NCBI GenBank assembly: GCA_022763825.1
Contig: JALEQX010000011.1
Coordinates: 1-64,000, forward strand
DNA length: 64,000 bases
Origin: Oscillospiraceae bacterium
Lineage (GTDB): Bacteria; Bacillota; Clostridia; Oscillospirales; Acutalibacteraceae
Direction of reading: 5' to 3'
Under the pieces are notes generated by a model, which did no database searches, was not told where the DNA came from, and saw only the letters and a list, made by a program, of their open reading frames with translations. Positions 1 to 8,294 of this stretch are shown here, one piece after another. Position numbers and translations under genes: made by a program. Each line of letters opens with the position of its first letter. The first letter of the stretch is position 1.

Positions 1-9
1 TTTTTTACA

Positions 10-85
10 TGGTGGAGACGGTCGGGATCGAACCGATGACCTCCACACTGCCAGTGTGGCGCTCTCCCAGCTGAGCTACGCCCCC
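10..85 (-). tRNA. tRNA-Ala (anticodon GGC)
   Basis: On the minus strand the sequence folds as a complete cloverleaf. A 7-bp acceptor stem (GGGGGCG with CGTCTCC, two G-U pairs) is followed by a D-arm, an anticodon arm CCACA-CTGGCAG-TGTGG and a T-arm with the loop TTCGATC. The anticodon GGC reads alanine GCC/GCU codons. CCA is encoded at the 3' end (positions 10-12). It has its own strong promoter just upstream. Confidence 0.97.
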
Positions 86-104
86 ATGTCCTGCGACAGG
101 TGAT

Positions 105-133
105 ATTATATACTGTTTTTCGTCTTTTGTCAA
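105..133 (-). promoter_or_regulatory. Promoter of tRNA-Ala
   Basis: On the minus strand, TTGACA (128-133) and TATAAT (105-110) are separated by exactly 17 bp, a perfect sigma-A match, about 20 bp upstream of the mature tRNA 5' end. Confidence 0.85.
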
Positions 134-370
134 TAATAAATTTTATAAGACGGTCGGATAATTTGTATTTATAAATTTTCAAATTTTCCTTAATATTATA
201 TAAAATTCGAATAATATCTTGAAATATATTATATAATATGCTAATATTAAATTGCAAAATATGACTATATATCCGTTTTGCGTTAAAAAATAATCAAATA
301 TACCGCTTTTGACGGCGGATACACAAACCAAGGAGGCTGTTCTCATGTTAAAAAATCTCTTGCTTTCTTA

Positions 371-1234
371 TTGACCTTTGTTCTTTTGCTTTCTGCAATT
401 CCCGTTATGTACGCTTCGGCGGACGATAACAGAATAATTATCAAGGATTTGGTTATTTCATTCCCGGTTTGGACAGGCAAGGGCGACTGCGAGACGGAAA
501 TCGATTTGCCCGAATCCGTAAACGGACGCGAGTTCGTCAAAGCCGATGAATTGGAGAATTTGATGCTGTCCGGCAAACCGATCGGAAAAGAAAACTACAC
601 CGTATACGAAAAAGAAGGAAAAACTTTTATATCCTTTAAAGAAGAATATCTTAAAACACTCAATGAAGGAAATTCTTTTATAGACGTTATTTTTAAAAGG
701 GTAGACTTTGACCTTGCCGTATTAAAAGTTACCGAGGATTATTCGTCGAACGAGATGAAAATCAATATGCTAAAAACCGATGAAGGTTTTTCAGTTAGAT
801 TCGCCGGGATAAATGAGGCGGCAGTAAGGAAAGACCTATTTGTTTCGATGACGAAAAACGGTGAAAAAGTCGACGAAAAAATGTATGATATAACATACTA
901 TTATCGTTTCGGAATGAATGTTAAATTCAATGACGAATATGTAAAAACGCTCAAAAGCGGGGACGTATTCGTGTTGGAATTCCTGACGGGCAAGGTTTAT
1001 ATTACATTTATAAACGGCAGATTGGGCGACTTAAATTCGGACGATAAAATTTCAGCCGCCGACGCAAGACTTGCATTAAGACTTGCCGCGAAGCTTGATT
1101 CTTCGACTCGAGAACTTGACGTAATTGCCGACGTTGACAAAAACGGAGCCGTTAACGCTTCTGACGCGCGCTCGATATTAAGAGTTACCGCGAAGCTTCA
1201 GACCGTATTTGATTCTGTTGATACAAATATTTGA
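371..1234 (+). CDS. Secreted dockerin-domain protein, signal peptide out of frame
   Basis: The C-terminal 65 residues hold two dockerin-type repeats (GDLNSDDKISAADARLALR, then DVDKNGAVNASDARSILR), each with a calcium-loop D-x-D/N-x-D pattern and a following helix; dockerins bind cohesin modules of scaffold proteins. The preceding region is not recognised. The readable frame opens at a TTG (371) without a ribosome site and begins inside a hydrophobic signal-peptide core ending in VMYASA. The good start is ATG 345 behind AGGAGG (331-336), but that frame stops after nine codons. One extra A in the A6 tract at 350-355, or a -1 shift there, would join it to this frame and give a normal signal peptide. 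It is either a sequence error or a slippage-controlled gene. Confidence 0.75.
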   Translation: MTFVLLLSAIPVMYASADDNRIIIKDLVISFPVWTGKGDCETEIDLPESVNGREFVKADELENLMLSGKPIGKENYTVYEKEGKTFISFKEEYLKTLNEGNSFIDVIFKRVDFDLAVLKVTEDYSSNEMKINMLKTDEGFSVRFAGINEAAVRKDLFVSMTKNGEKVDEKMYDITYYYRFGMNVKFNDEYVKTLKSGDVFVLEFLTGKVYITFINGRLGDLNSDDKISAADARLALRLAAKLDSSTRELDVIADVDKNGAVNASDARSILRVTAKLQTVFDSVDTNI

Positions 1235-1256
1235 TATGATAATATTAATATGAAAA

Positions 1257-1290
1257 CACGGCGGTTCCGATTAATTTCGGAGCCGCCGTG
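1257..1290 (-). terminator. Hairpin between convergent genes
   Basis: A 14-bp inverted repeat starting CACGGCGG and ending CCGCCGTG lies between the stop codons of the dockerin gene and the convergent fucosidase gene. On the minus strand the stem is followed by TTTTCAT, so it best serves the fucosidase gene, and it may act both ways. Confidence 0.7.
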
Positions 1291-1294
1291 ACTG

Positions 1295-2659
1295 TTAATG
1301 AATTTTAATGAATGAAAATTCGGGAACGTCTCTTGCCGAGGTTATTATTATCTTGATTTTCGAAGTTTTTCTCTCACCGAGTTTTACAATCTTTCTTGCA
1401 CCTACGGTCGTTCCGTACGCGCCGTAATCCGTCTGCCAGCCCTCTGTATTGTCATAATACTTAACGGTGAAGCTTTCGACTCTCTGTCCCTCGGCTGTAT
1501 TTTCGCCGAAGTCGAGATATTTTACCGCCTTTTCTTCGCCCATATCTATAACGATTTCACGTTGTGTTTCACTGTTGTTATAAGGTGTGACGGTTATTTC
1601 TGCGTTTTCGGCAATGTTGACGCCGAACTCCGAATTAATTTTATCGCCGAGTTCTTTCAGTCTCAAAACGTCTGTTTCGTCGAATTTTCCGTTGGGCATA
1701 GGCGGAACGTTGAGAATAAACGACGTGTTGTTTCCTACGGAATTTATATACGTTTTAAACAGTCTGTCGAGCGAATGAGCCTCTTCCTCTGCGTGGTAGA
1801 ACCAGCCGGGACGAATCGACATGTCGACCTCCGACGGGGCGAATACGAGACCCTTTGAGTATATTATATTGCTGACGGAGCCTATGTTGTTGTCTGTGTT
1901 GTACATATAGTCAAGACTGCCCTCGTCTGCTAAAGGTCCCGGTCCTGTCTGAACCTCGGAAAATCCGCACAGCTCTACGGGAACGACCGACCACTCGGCA
2001 TAGTGCGCGTCTCCGCTCTCGTTTCCGCACCAGCGGATAGGGCCTCTGTCGTTGAATATAGTCGCGTTGGGCTGATATTTATGAATAAGCTCAAAGTAAC
2101 CATCGAAGTCGTAAGTCTGCTTTTTGCCGTTTGCTCCCTCACCGCACGCGCCGTCAAACCATACGTGGAAAACCTCGCCGTAGTTCGTCAGAAGCTCGGT
2201 AAGCTGGGCTTTGTAATAGTCGTTATACGCGTCCGTGCCGTAAAGCTCGCTGTGTCTGTCCCACGGGGAGAGATAAAATCCGAATTTAAGTCCGTGACGG
2301 CGGCACGCGTCCGAAAATTCGCGGACGATATCGCCCCTGCCGTTTTTGTACGGACTGCTTTTCATCGAATGTGATGTGTATTGAGTCTGCCAAAGACAGA
2401 ATCCGTCGTGGTGCTTCGCCGTTATTACCGCGCCTTTCATGCCCGCCGATTTAATTGCCTCGCACCACTGATCACAGTCAAGCTCGGTCGGGTTGAATAT
2501 CTCGGGCGTTTCCTTTCCGCTGCCCCACTCCTTGTTCGTATATGTGTTCGGGCTGAAATGAACGAACGCGTAAAACGGGGTTTCGGTTATCAGTCTCAAT
2601 TGATTTTTGTCGGGCTTAACATGCGCCGCCTGTTTTAAAAATTCTTTTATATTATTCAT
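1295..2659 (-). CDS. Alpha-L-fucosidase, glycoside hydrolase family 29
   Basis: Retaining exo-enzyme predicted to release L-fucose from host or plant glycans. The TIM-barrel part shows the GH29 hallmarks: FYAFVHFSPNTY near the N-terminus, AKHHDGFCLW, FYLSPWDRH, and VWFDGA, whose Asp is the expected nucleophile. The C-terminal 120 residues look like a beta-sandwich accessory domain. At 454 residues it fits short bacterial GH29 enzymes. There is no signal peptide, so it is probably cytoplasmic and acts on imported oligosaccharides. The start is ATG 2659, with GGAG six bases upstream; a TTG at 2671 is in frame but has no ribosome site. Confidence 0.9.
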   Translation of the reverse strand: MNNIKEFLKQAAHVKPDKNQLRLITETPFYAFVHFSPNTYTNKEWGSGKETPEIFNPTELDCDQWCEAIKSAGMKGAVITAKHHDGFCLWQTQYTSHSMKSSPYKNGRGDIVREFSDACRRHGLKFGFYLSPWDRHSELYGTDAYNDYYKAQLTELLTNYGEVFHVWFDGACGEGANGKKQTYDFDGYFELIHKYQPNATIFNDRGPIRWCGNESGDAHYAEWSVVPVELCGFSEVQTGPGPLADEGSLDYMYNTDNNIGSVSNIIYSKGLVFAPSEVDMSIRPGWFYHAEEEAHSLDRLFKTYINSVGNNTSFILNVPPMPNGKFDETDVLRLKELGDKINSEFGVNIAENAEITVTPYNNSETQREIVIDMGEEKAVKYLDFGENTAEGQRVESFTVKYYDNTEGWQTDYGAYGTTVGARKIVKLGERKTSKIKIIITSARDVPEFSFIKIH

Positions 2660-2727
2660 TGTTATCTCCAAAAAAAGACAGGGTCAAACCGACCCTGCCC
2701 TCTTGTCATTTTTTACTTATATTTCGA

Positions 2728-3219
2728 TTATTCGTCGTCCTCGTCCTCGTCAACGATTTCGATTTCGTCGATAACGTTTCCGCAGTTGGGACATACAAGC
2801 TCCGCGTCCTCGTCGTCAAGGACGTCTTCGCCGAATCTGAAAACTTTACCGCATTCGGGGCATTCGATTTCGTAGACATCCTCGTCGTCGTCAAAGTCAT
2901 CATCATCGTCGTAAACATCGCATCCCTCGCAAGGGTCGCAGTCTCCGCAGGGGTCGCAGTCTCCGCAGGGCGAATCTTCGTCATAAAGAATTGTTTCAAC
3001 GTCGGAAAGATCCTCGTCGATGGCGTCAATAGCGTCGGAGAGTTCGTCAACTGCGCTTTCGAGAACGGTAAGTTCGTCGTCCGCGTCGGAAACAGTTAAC
3101 GCCATGTCGTCGAGAACGTCAATAATGGCGTTGATAATTTTTGTTTCTTTTTTGCCCGCGTCAAGCTCGAGTCCCTCTGCAAGACCTTTGAGATATGCGG
3201 TTTTTTCCGTAAGTGTCAT
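2728..3219 (-). CDS. CD1247-type N-terminal domain protein with zinc ribbon
   Basis: A 163-residue protein. The N-terminal 90 residues form a helical domain starting MTLTEKTAYLKGLAEGL, a conserved Clostridia family named after C. difficile CD1247. The middle has tandem CGDCDPC repeats followed by a run of Asp. The C-terminus is a zinc ribbon with CPECG and CPNCG pairs and an acidic tail. Function is unknown; the zinc ribbon suggests contact with nucleic acid or another protein. The start is ATG 3219 with AGGAGG; a reading frame continues upstream but has no ribosome site. It follows efp on the same strand with a terminator between. Confidence 0.82.
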   Translation of the reverse strand: MTLTEKTAYLKGLAEGLELDAGKKETKIINAIIDVLDDMALTVSDADDELTVLESAVDELSDAIDAIDEDLSDVETILYDEDSPCGDCDPCGDCDPCEGCDVYDDDDDFDDDEDVYEIECPECGKVFRFGEDVLDDEDAELVCPNCGNVIDEIEIVDEDEDDE

Positions 3220-3288
3220 AATTATTTCCTCCTGTTCCTCCCGTTTATGCGGGGATATAAAATATATTAATAAGAGAAAAATGCCCTG

Positions 3289-3326
3289 TAAAAAATGCCG
3301 AAACATTTTCATATCGTGTTTCGGCA
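3289..3326 (-). terminator. Terminator of efp
   Basis: On the minus strand a 10-bp stem, TGCCGAAACA with TGTTTCGGCA, is followed by TTTTTTAC directly after the efp stop codon. This is a standard intrinsic terminator. Confidence 0.85.
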
Positions 3327-3339
3327 GATTTTTTAATTC

Positions 3340-3897
3340 TTATGCTCTGGACATGTACTCGCCGGTTCTCGTATCGACCTGAATCATTTCGCCCTCGTTG
3401 ATGAAAAGGGGAACCTTGATTTCAACGCCGGTTTCGAGTGTGGCGGGTTTAAGAGTGTTTGTAGCGGTATCGCCCTTGAATCCGGGATCAGTCTTTGTAA
3501 CCTCAAGAGTTACGAAGTTGGGGGGCTCTACGCCGAAAACCTTGCCTTTGTAGGAGAGAATACGGCATACCATGTTTTCCTTAACGAACTTGAAGTTGTC
3601 GCTTAAATCCGACTCGTTGATGGGGATAAGCTCGTAGCTCTCAGGATCCATGAAGTAGTAAAGGTCGCCGTCGGAGTAGGAATACTCCATCTCTTTTCTC
3701 TCAATAAAAGCGGTGGGGAACTTGTCCGTGGGGTTGAAAGTTCTTTCAACAACAGCTCCGCCGATAACGTCTTTTATCTTGGTGCGGACGAATGCCGCGC
3801 CCTTACCGGGCTTAACATGCTGGAATTCGATGATCTGATAAACGTTGCCTTCCATTTCGAAAGTAACGCCGTTTCTGAAGTCACCTGCTGATACCAT
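3340..3897 (-). CDS. efp: Translation elongation factor P
   Basis: EF-P binds ribosomes stalled at polyproline and stimulates peptide bond formation. The 185-residue protein has the normal three-domain length. The domain I loop carrying the functional residue reads [13 protein letters not shown], with Lys where many bacteria modify a Lys or Arg. The C-terminal domain ends in [24 protein letters not shown], the family signature. No modification genes are visible nearby. It has its own promoter and terminator. Confidence 0.97.
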   Translation of the reverse strand: MVSAGDFRNGVTFEMEGNVYQIIEFQHVKPGKGAAFVRTKIKDVIGGAVVERTFNPTDKFPTAFIERKEMEYSYSDGDLYYFMDPESYELIPINESDLSDNFKFVKENMVCRILSYKGKVFGVEPPNFVTLEVTKTDPGFKGDTATNTLKPATLETGVEIKVPLFINEGEMIQVDTRTGEYMSRA

Positions 3898-3934
3898 AAG
3901 TAATTTTCCTCCAAATATTATAACTTACTATAAT

Positions 3935-3963
3935 AATATAATATATTTCTCTGCGTATTTCAA
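3935..3963 (-). promoter_or_regulatory. Promoter of efp
   Basis: On the minus strand TTGAAA (3958-3963) and TATATT (3935-3940) are separated by 17 bp, 37 bp upstream of the efp start codon. Confidence 0.6.
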
Positions 3964-3977
3964 GAGATTTTTTAATT

Positions 3978-5054
3978 TTAACGTAAAATAATGAGTTCTT
4001 TGGGCGAAGAAGCGAGATCGACGTTCCCGTTTTCGGTTACGAGGAGCATATCCTCGATTCGAACTCCGAACTGTCCGGGGATGTAAATGCCCGGTTCGTC
4101 GGTCACTATATTGCCCGCGTTTAAAACCGCGTCCGAGCGGGGACTTACGAACGGGTACTCGTGAATTTCAATTCCGACTCCGTGTCCCGTTCCGTGACCG
4201 AAGCATTCTGCATATCCCGCGGATTTTATAACGTCCCTCGCGGCCGCGTCGGCTTCTTTGCACGTAACGCCTGCCTTTACGGTATTTAATACTGCGTTGT
4301 GTGCGGAGAGTACGATGTTATATACTTCTCTCTGCTTATCGCTGACGGAACCCAGCGCGACGGTTCTCGTCATGTCGGAATGATAGCCGTTTACGACCGC
4401 TCCGAAGTCGAACGTTACGAAATCGCCCGATTTGATAACGTTTTCGCCGGGAACGCCATGGGGCATGGAGGTTTTCTTTCCCGCGACGGCAATGGTGTCG
4501 AACGAAAGAGCCTCCGCGCCGTGCGAGAGCATATAATAATCGAGTTCTAACTGAACCTGTTTTTCCGTCATTCCCGGTTTCATAAAGTCAAGAATGTGCA
4601 AAAACGCGTCCTCGGCTATCGACTGCGCCTGTCTGACGTAATTAATCTCGCGCTCTGTTTTAACGCTTCTCAGCGCGTTTATAATTGTATCGAGTCTGCC
4701 GTCGGAAATAAATCCGAATTCTTTAAGCTGTTCGTTTTTTGTCAAATTATTAAAACGGGCGAGAGTCATTCGGCTTTCTTCAACGGCGATGTTTTTTACA
4801 TTGTTTCTTTTAAAAAGATCATGAAGCTGTTTGTACTGCTCTTTGCCCTCTTTTACTTCACAGCAGTCTATCGAGTTTTTCGCAGCCTCGATATATCGGG
4901 AATCGGTGTAAAAAACGCACTCGTCCCGGCATACGGCGAGAACTCCGTCAGACGCGGGAAACGATGTAAAATACCGTCTGTTTTCCTCCGAAAGTATTAT
5001 CGCCGCGTCGATTGAATTCTCTTTCATAAGAGACTGCAAAACGTCAATATTCAT
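3978..5054 (-). CDS. M24 family metallopeptidase (Xaa-Pro aminopeptidase-like)
   Basis: Predicted cytoplasmic aminopeptidase removing the N-terminal residue before proline. The first 120 residues form the creatinase-type N-domain (YFTSFPASDGVL). The pita-bread catalytic domain carries the dinuclear metal ligands: Asp in VTFDFGAVVNGYHSD and its second Asp, His in FGHGTGHGVG, Glu in DEPGIYIPG and Glu in VRIEDM. The 358 residues are typical. It overlaps the end of the upstream YqeG gene by 11 bp, so the two are probably translated together. In Clostridia such peptidases often sit upstream of efp, as here. Confidence 0.92.
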   Translation of the reverse strand: MNIDVLQSLMKENSIDAAIILSEENRRYFTSFPASDGVLAVCRDECVFYTDSRYIEAAKNSIDCCEVKEGKEQYKQLHDLFKRNNVKNIAVEESRMTLARFNNLTKNEQLKEFGFISDGRLDTIINALRSVKTEREINYVRQAQSIAEDAFLHILDFMKPGMTEKQVQLELDYYMLSHGAEALSFDTIAVAGKKTSMPHGVPGENVIKSGDFVTFDFGAVVNGYHSDMTRTVALGSVSDKQREVYNIVLSAHNAVLNTVKAGVTCKEADAAARDVIKSAGYAECFGHGTGHGVGIEIHEYPFVSPRSDAVLNAGNIVTDEPGIYIPGQFGVRIEDMLLVTENGNVDLASSPKELIILR

Positions 5055-5574
5055 CGTTAAGACCTCTCATCTTAGGATATTCGTCCTTATATAATTTTAT
5101 GAATTCGCGTTCCTTTTCGCGCCGTCTTCTGAATTTTGAAGCGAAAAGTATCTCGGGCGATGTCGGGTCAACTTTTATTGATACGACGCCCGCTCTGTTA
5201 GCCGCCGCGATATCGTAAAAAAGCTGGTCGCCGATAAATGCGAATTTGTCGGGCGATACTCCCGTATAATTCAATCCTGCGAGTATTTTTTTCGGGGACG
5301 GCTTTCTTGCGAGTGCGAAGCATTTAATGGAAAATTTACGGCTTATAAACTTAGCGCGCAGATTATTCGTATTTGAAATGAAAACGAGTTTGAATCCGGC
5401 GTCCCTGAGCGATTGGAGCCATTCCTTAACGCCCGGAAGGGGAGTCGGGGTCATGTCGAACACGGCGGTGTTGTCAAGGTCTATGCCGACAGCCTCTATG
5501 CCTATTGATTTTAAAAACTTCGCAGAGACATCCGCTGCTCTGTAAAAATAATAATTCGGAATTGCTTCGTGCAT
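5044..5574 (-). CDS. YqeG family HAD-IIIA phosphatase
   Basis: Haloacid-dehalogenase phosphatase of the YqeG family, related to mitochondrial phosphatidylglycerophosphate phosphatase Gep4; the substrate in Clostridia is unproven. Motif I is GIDLDNTAV, motif II is VFISNTNN, the Lys of motif III is in ARKPSPKK, and motif IV is FAFIGDQLFYDI. I place the start at ATG 5574 (MHEAIPNYYF), with AAGGAG upstream at a 12-base spacing. The longer in-frame extension to 5631 runs through the rpsU terminator hairpin and is not credible. Confidence 0.9.
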   Translation of the reverse strand: MHEAIPNYYFYRAADVSAKFLKSIGIEAVGIDLDNTAVFDMTPTPLPGVKEWLQSLRDAGFKLVFISNTNNLRAKFISRKFSIKCFALARKPSPKKILAGLNYTGVSPDKFAFIGDQLFYDIAAANRAGVVSIKVDPTSPEILFASKFRRRREKEREFIKLYKDEYPKMRGLNDEY

Positions 5575-5590
5575 ATAACCGGGGTTCTCC

Positions 5591-5628
5591 TTAAAAAAAA
5601 TATATACGGGCTTCATAGCTGAAGCCCG
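5591..5628 (-). terminator. Terminator of rpsU
   Basis: On the minus strand CGGGCTTCA, a 4-base loop and TGAAGCCCG form a perfect 9-bp stem followed by TATATATTTTTTTT. It lies 14 bp after the rpsU stop codon. Confidence 0.92.
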
Positions 5629-5641
5629 CACTGCATGAACA

Positions 5642-5818
5642 TTATTTGTATTTGCGCTTACGGGCAGCCTCCGACTTTTTCTTTCTCTTTACAGAAGGCT
5701 TCTCGTAGTGCTCTCTCTTACGGACTTCCTGGATAACTCCGTCACGCGAAGTCTGACGCTTAAAACGTCTGAGAGCGCTGTCCAATGATTCATTTTCTTT
5801 TACCTTAATCTGGCTCAC
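5642..5818 (-). CDS. rpsU: 30S ribosomal protein S21
   Basis: A 58-residue basic protein read on the minus strand, starting [19 protein letters not shown] and ending [14 protein letters not shown]21 joins the small subunit platform and helps base-pairing of 16S rRNA with mRNA leaders. The start codon is GTG 5818, preceded by GGAGGGAGGG. The length and the [13 protein letters not shown] motif are diagnostic. It has its own consensus promoter and a perfect terminator and is probably expressed strongly alone. Confidence 0.97.
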   Translation of the reverse strand: MSQIKVKENESLDSALRRFKRQTSRDGVIQEVRKREHYEKPSVKRKKKSEAARKRKYK

Positions 5819-5903
5819 TGTATTCCCTCCCTCCGCATTTTACCGCAGGGGTATTCACAATTTATACAGCGTTATGTCATAAAACGTTCGCTGATACCTT
5901 GAC

Positions 5904-5932
5904 ATTATATAGCATGAACTCGATTATGTCAA
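5904..5932 (-). promoter_or_regulatory. Promoter of rpsU
   Basis: On the minus strand TTGACA (5927-5932) and TATAAT (5904-5909) are separated by 17 bp, a perfect consensus. The inferred leader is about 80 nt. Confidence 0.88.
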
Positions 5933-6018
5933 GAGAAAATTTTGTGTTTTTTATTTCTTTCGTGTTTTTTCGGAGTTTTTTTTCTTCTGAAGAGGAAACA
6001 AATATACCGGTATTTTCT

Positions 6019-6546
6019 TTAAGCCTCTTTTGCCTGAGGGCATTTTGTGTTGAAAAGAGACTCTGCCTCGTTATAAGTAATGCCGAAAATATACGCTATG
6101 TCGCCGAACACGGTCTTTTTTATATCGTTTATAAGAATATCATCGGCAGAGCGAGGACTCTTGCCTGCCTTTATCCGTTTGTTTCTGTTCGAAAGCATGC
6201 CGAAGAGAATATATATTGCGGTTTCGCACGTGCCGGAATTGAGCATCTCTCTGAACTTTCCGTTGCGCTCGGACTCGTCGTTTACCCAAACCTCGGAAAC
6301 TCTTTCGGGATGGTCGAGAGCGTCGGCTATATTTTCACGCTCCGGGACGGGGGCTATCCGCGAAATAAGCGCGCTGTTTGCCTCGGGAACGTATATCTTG
6401 CTTCCCCTCTCGCCGACGGGGGACAGAACGAAGTAACTCTCGTTTACGCCGGAGAATTTACGGCGTATTTTGTCCGAGACAACGCATATCCCGTTTGCGC
6501 CGTACCGTACGGCATCGCCGATATTAAACCGAATTATATTATCCAT
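6019..6546 (-). CDS. CarD/CdnL family transcription regulator
   Basis: RNA polymerase-binding regulator of the CarD_CdnL_TRCF family, which stabilises open promoter complexes. The N-terminal 60 residues form the Tudor-like RNAP-interacting domain (FNIGDAVRYGANGICVV, SYFVLSP, SKIYVP). The remaining 110 residues are helical, as expected for the DNA-contacting part. At 175 residues it is the usual size. The start is ATG 6546 with GGAGG upstream, and an extended -10 (TGATATAAT, 6579-6584) lies 33 bp before it. Confidence 0.9.
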   Translation of the reverse strand: MDNIIRFNIGDAVRYGANGICVVSDKIRRKFSGVNESYFVLSPVGERGSKIYVPEANSALISRIAPVPERENIADALDHPERVSEVWVNDESERNGKFREMLNSGTCETAIYILFGMLSNRNKRIKAGKSPRSADDILINDIKKTVFGDIAYIFGITYNEAESLFNTKCPQAKEA

Positions 6547-6954
6547 TTCTTCTGACCTCCGATTTGTTTGATATATACATTATATCACATTTTAAATTCA
6601 ATTTATATAGACAAAATATACAAACTTGGGGTTTCTGCTAAACGCATCCTTTTGTATAAAACCGCAATACAATATGTATGTAAAATTCTGTTTGTAATCG
6701 AGAATTCTTCATAATCATAGATTTTTTTCATAAGTTTGCACAATTGAACGTTCCAAAATCTTGCCTTTTTCAAATTAAAATGTGTAAAACATACAAAAAG
6801 CGTTCTTATAAGCCGATACCCTTTAAGCAAGCAAACAAAAATAGAATTAAACGTCTGTTTTCATTGCATTTCGTATACGTTTGTGATAAAATTAACAATG
6901 AAAAAGGTTGACGATTTATAAACCTGAATTATTATTTTAGGAAGGTGCTTTAAA
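6547..6954. other. AT-rich intergenic region with divergent promoters
   Basis: About 400 bp between the divergent CarD and dehydrogenase genes. It holds the extended -10 of carD on the minus strand (6579-6584) and a candidate plus-strand promoter near 6864-6892. An open frame of 75 codons on the minus strand (6603-6830) has no ribosome site and no recognisable protein, so I see no gene here. The region may hold operator sites for the metabolic operon, but no clear palindrome stood out. Confidence 0.5.
6864..6892 (+). promoter_or_regulatory. Candidate promoter of the malate/fumarate/Hdr operon
   Basis: TTGCAT (6864-6869) and TAAAAT (6887-6892) are separated by 17 bp, 62 bp upstream of the dehydrogenase start. 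The match is moderate. Confidence 0.45.
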
Positions 6955-8067
6955 ATGGCAAAGTGTATCGTAGGCTGGAAGCTTCTCCACGATTTCATGG
7001 TAGACGCTTTCAATGGTGTCGGCGTGCCCAGAGAGGACTGTGAAACTGTCGTCGATGTAATTCTCGAATCGGACAGACGCGGTATCGAATCGCACGGCTG
7101 CAATCGTTTCAAACCCATTTACATTGACAGAATCGAGGCGGGAATTCAGAATCCTGTTACGAATTTTGAAATCGTAAAGGAAACCGAGACTACGGCTGTT
7201 GTCGACGGTCACGACGGTATGGGTCAGGTCATCGGACACAGAGCGATGCAGATGGCTATAGACAAGGCTAAGAAATACGGTATGGGTATGGTTGCGGTTC
7301 GCAATTCATGCCACTACGGTATCGCGGGCTACTATGCAACCATGGCTACAAAGGCAGGATGCATCGGTATCACCGGTACAAACGCTCGTCCCTCCGTTGC
7401 GCCCACGTTCGGCGTTGAGGGTATGTTCGGAACCAACCCCCTTACCATCGGTATTCCTACCGACGAAGATTTCGATTTCATCATCGACTGCGCTACTTCA
7501 ATCACGCAGAACGGTAAAATCGAGTATTACGCAAGAATCGACGAGCCGGTTCATCCCGGTACGATTATCGACATCGACGGAAACCCCGTTTCGGGCGACG
7601 CAGGCGTTGCTCTTAAAAAGATCAGACAGGGCACGGCGGCTCTTACCACCCTCGGCGGTATCGGCGAGGCTCTCGGCGGATATAAGGGTTACGGCTATGC
7701 AATGGTTGTAGAGCTTCTCTCGTCTGTTCTCCAGGACGGAAACTACGGAAAGGCTCTCAACGGCAAGGATGAGAACGGCAAACTCGTTCCCTATCATCTC
7801 GGTCACTTCTTTATCGCAATCGATACCGACCATTTCCTCGGTCAGGAGCTTACGAGAAAGAAAGCCGGAGAGATTATCAGAAGCGTACGCAACTCGAAGA
7901 AGGCTCCCGGACAGGAGCGTATCTACTCGGCAAACGAGAAAGAGTGGGAGGTATGGCTCAGCCGTAAGGACAGCGGAGTACCCATCAACGACTCCGTTCA
8001 GGCAGAGATGATCAAGGTTCGCGATCAGCTCGGACTTACACAGTATAAGTTCCCGTTTGAGGACTGA
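6955..8067 (+). CDS. Malate/L-lactate dehydrogenase type 2 family (Ldh_2)
   Basis: NAD(P)-dependent 2-hydroxyacid dehydrogenase of the Ldh_2/MdhII fold, unrelated to the Rossmann-type MDH. Visible signatures are DRRGIESHGCNRF, the catalytic His region VRNSCHYGIAGYYA, GTNARPSVAPTFG, and GTNPLTIGIPTDED. The 370 residues are typical. The family includes malate, lactate, sulfolactate and ureidoglycolate enzymes. Fumarase and fumarate reductase follow directly, so oxaloacetate-malate interconversion is the best guess. The ATG has AGGAAGGTG upstream. It is followed by a 227-bp gap with two hairpins before fumC. Confidence 0.9.
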   Translation: MAKCIVGWKLLHDFMVDAFNGVGVPREDCETVVDVILESDRRGIESHGCNRFKPIYIDRIEAGIQNPVTNFEIVKETETTAVVDGHDGMGQVIGHRAMQMAIDKAKKYGMGMVAVRNSCHYGIAGYYATMATKAGCIGITGTNARPSVAPTFGVEGMFGTNPLTIGIPTDEDFDFIIDCATSITQNGKIEYYARIDEPVHPGTIIDIDGNPVSGDAGVALKKIRQGTAALTTLGGIGEALGGYKGYGYAMVVELLSSVLQDGNYGKALNGKDENGKLVPYHLGHFFIAIDTDHFLGQELTRKKAGEIIRSVRNSKKAPGQERIYSANEKEWEVWLSRKDSGVPINDSVQAEMIKVRDQLGLTQYKFPFED

Positions 8068-8220
8068 TAAAAAATTGATTCATTACGATTCGGGGCGTGT
8101 ATGCGCCCCGAATCGAACGCGTGATATTTGCCGAAGAGAGGCGTGCATACACGCAGTATTATTAAATGTTTTAATTTAAAGGGCGCATTATGTCCGGCTC
8201 CCTTCGGCAAAAGAAAATTT

Positions 8221-8244
8221 CGGCTTAAAACAAAGCCGGGTTTT
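8221..8244 (+). terminator. Weak hairpin with short T run between dehydrogenase and fumC
   Basis: CGGCTT, a loop, AAGCCG and then GGTTTT. A stronger GC-rich palindrome (ATTCGGGGCG with CGCCCCGAAT) lies at about 8089-8112 without a T run. They may give partial termination or mRNA processing between the dehydrogenase and the following operon. Confidence 0.35.
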
Positions 8245-8294
8245 AATATATTAATAAATATTTTAACTATATAACGGAAGAAAGGATCTTCATC

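Noticed and set aside
2900..2975. CRISPR-like short repeats in the Cys-rich coding segment
   Set aside because: Two or three adjacent in-frame codon repeats inside a protein, with no spacers.
5575..5631. Longer YqeG N-terminus
   Set aside because: It crosses the perfect rpsU terminator; ATG 5574 follows AAGGAG.
5899..6555. 218-codon open frame on the plus strand opposite the CarD gene
   Set aside because: No ribosome site, no recognisable protein and it is exactly antisense to a clear CarD gene.
6603..6830. 75-codon open frame in the AT-rich spacer
   Set aside because: No ribosome site or known motif, and the base composition is that of the intergenic region.
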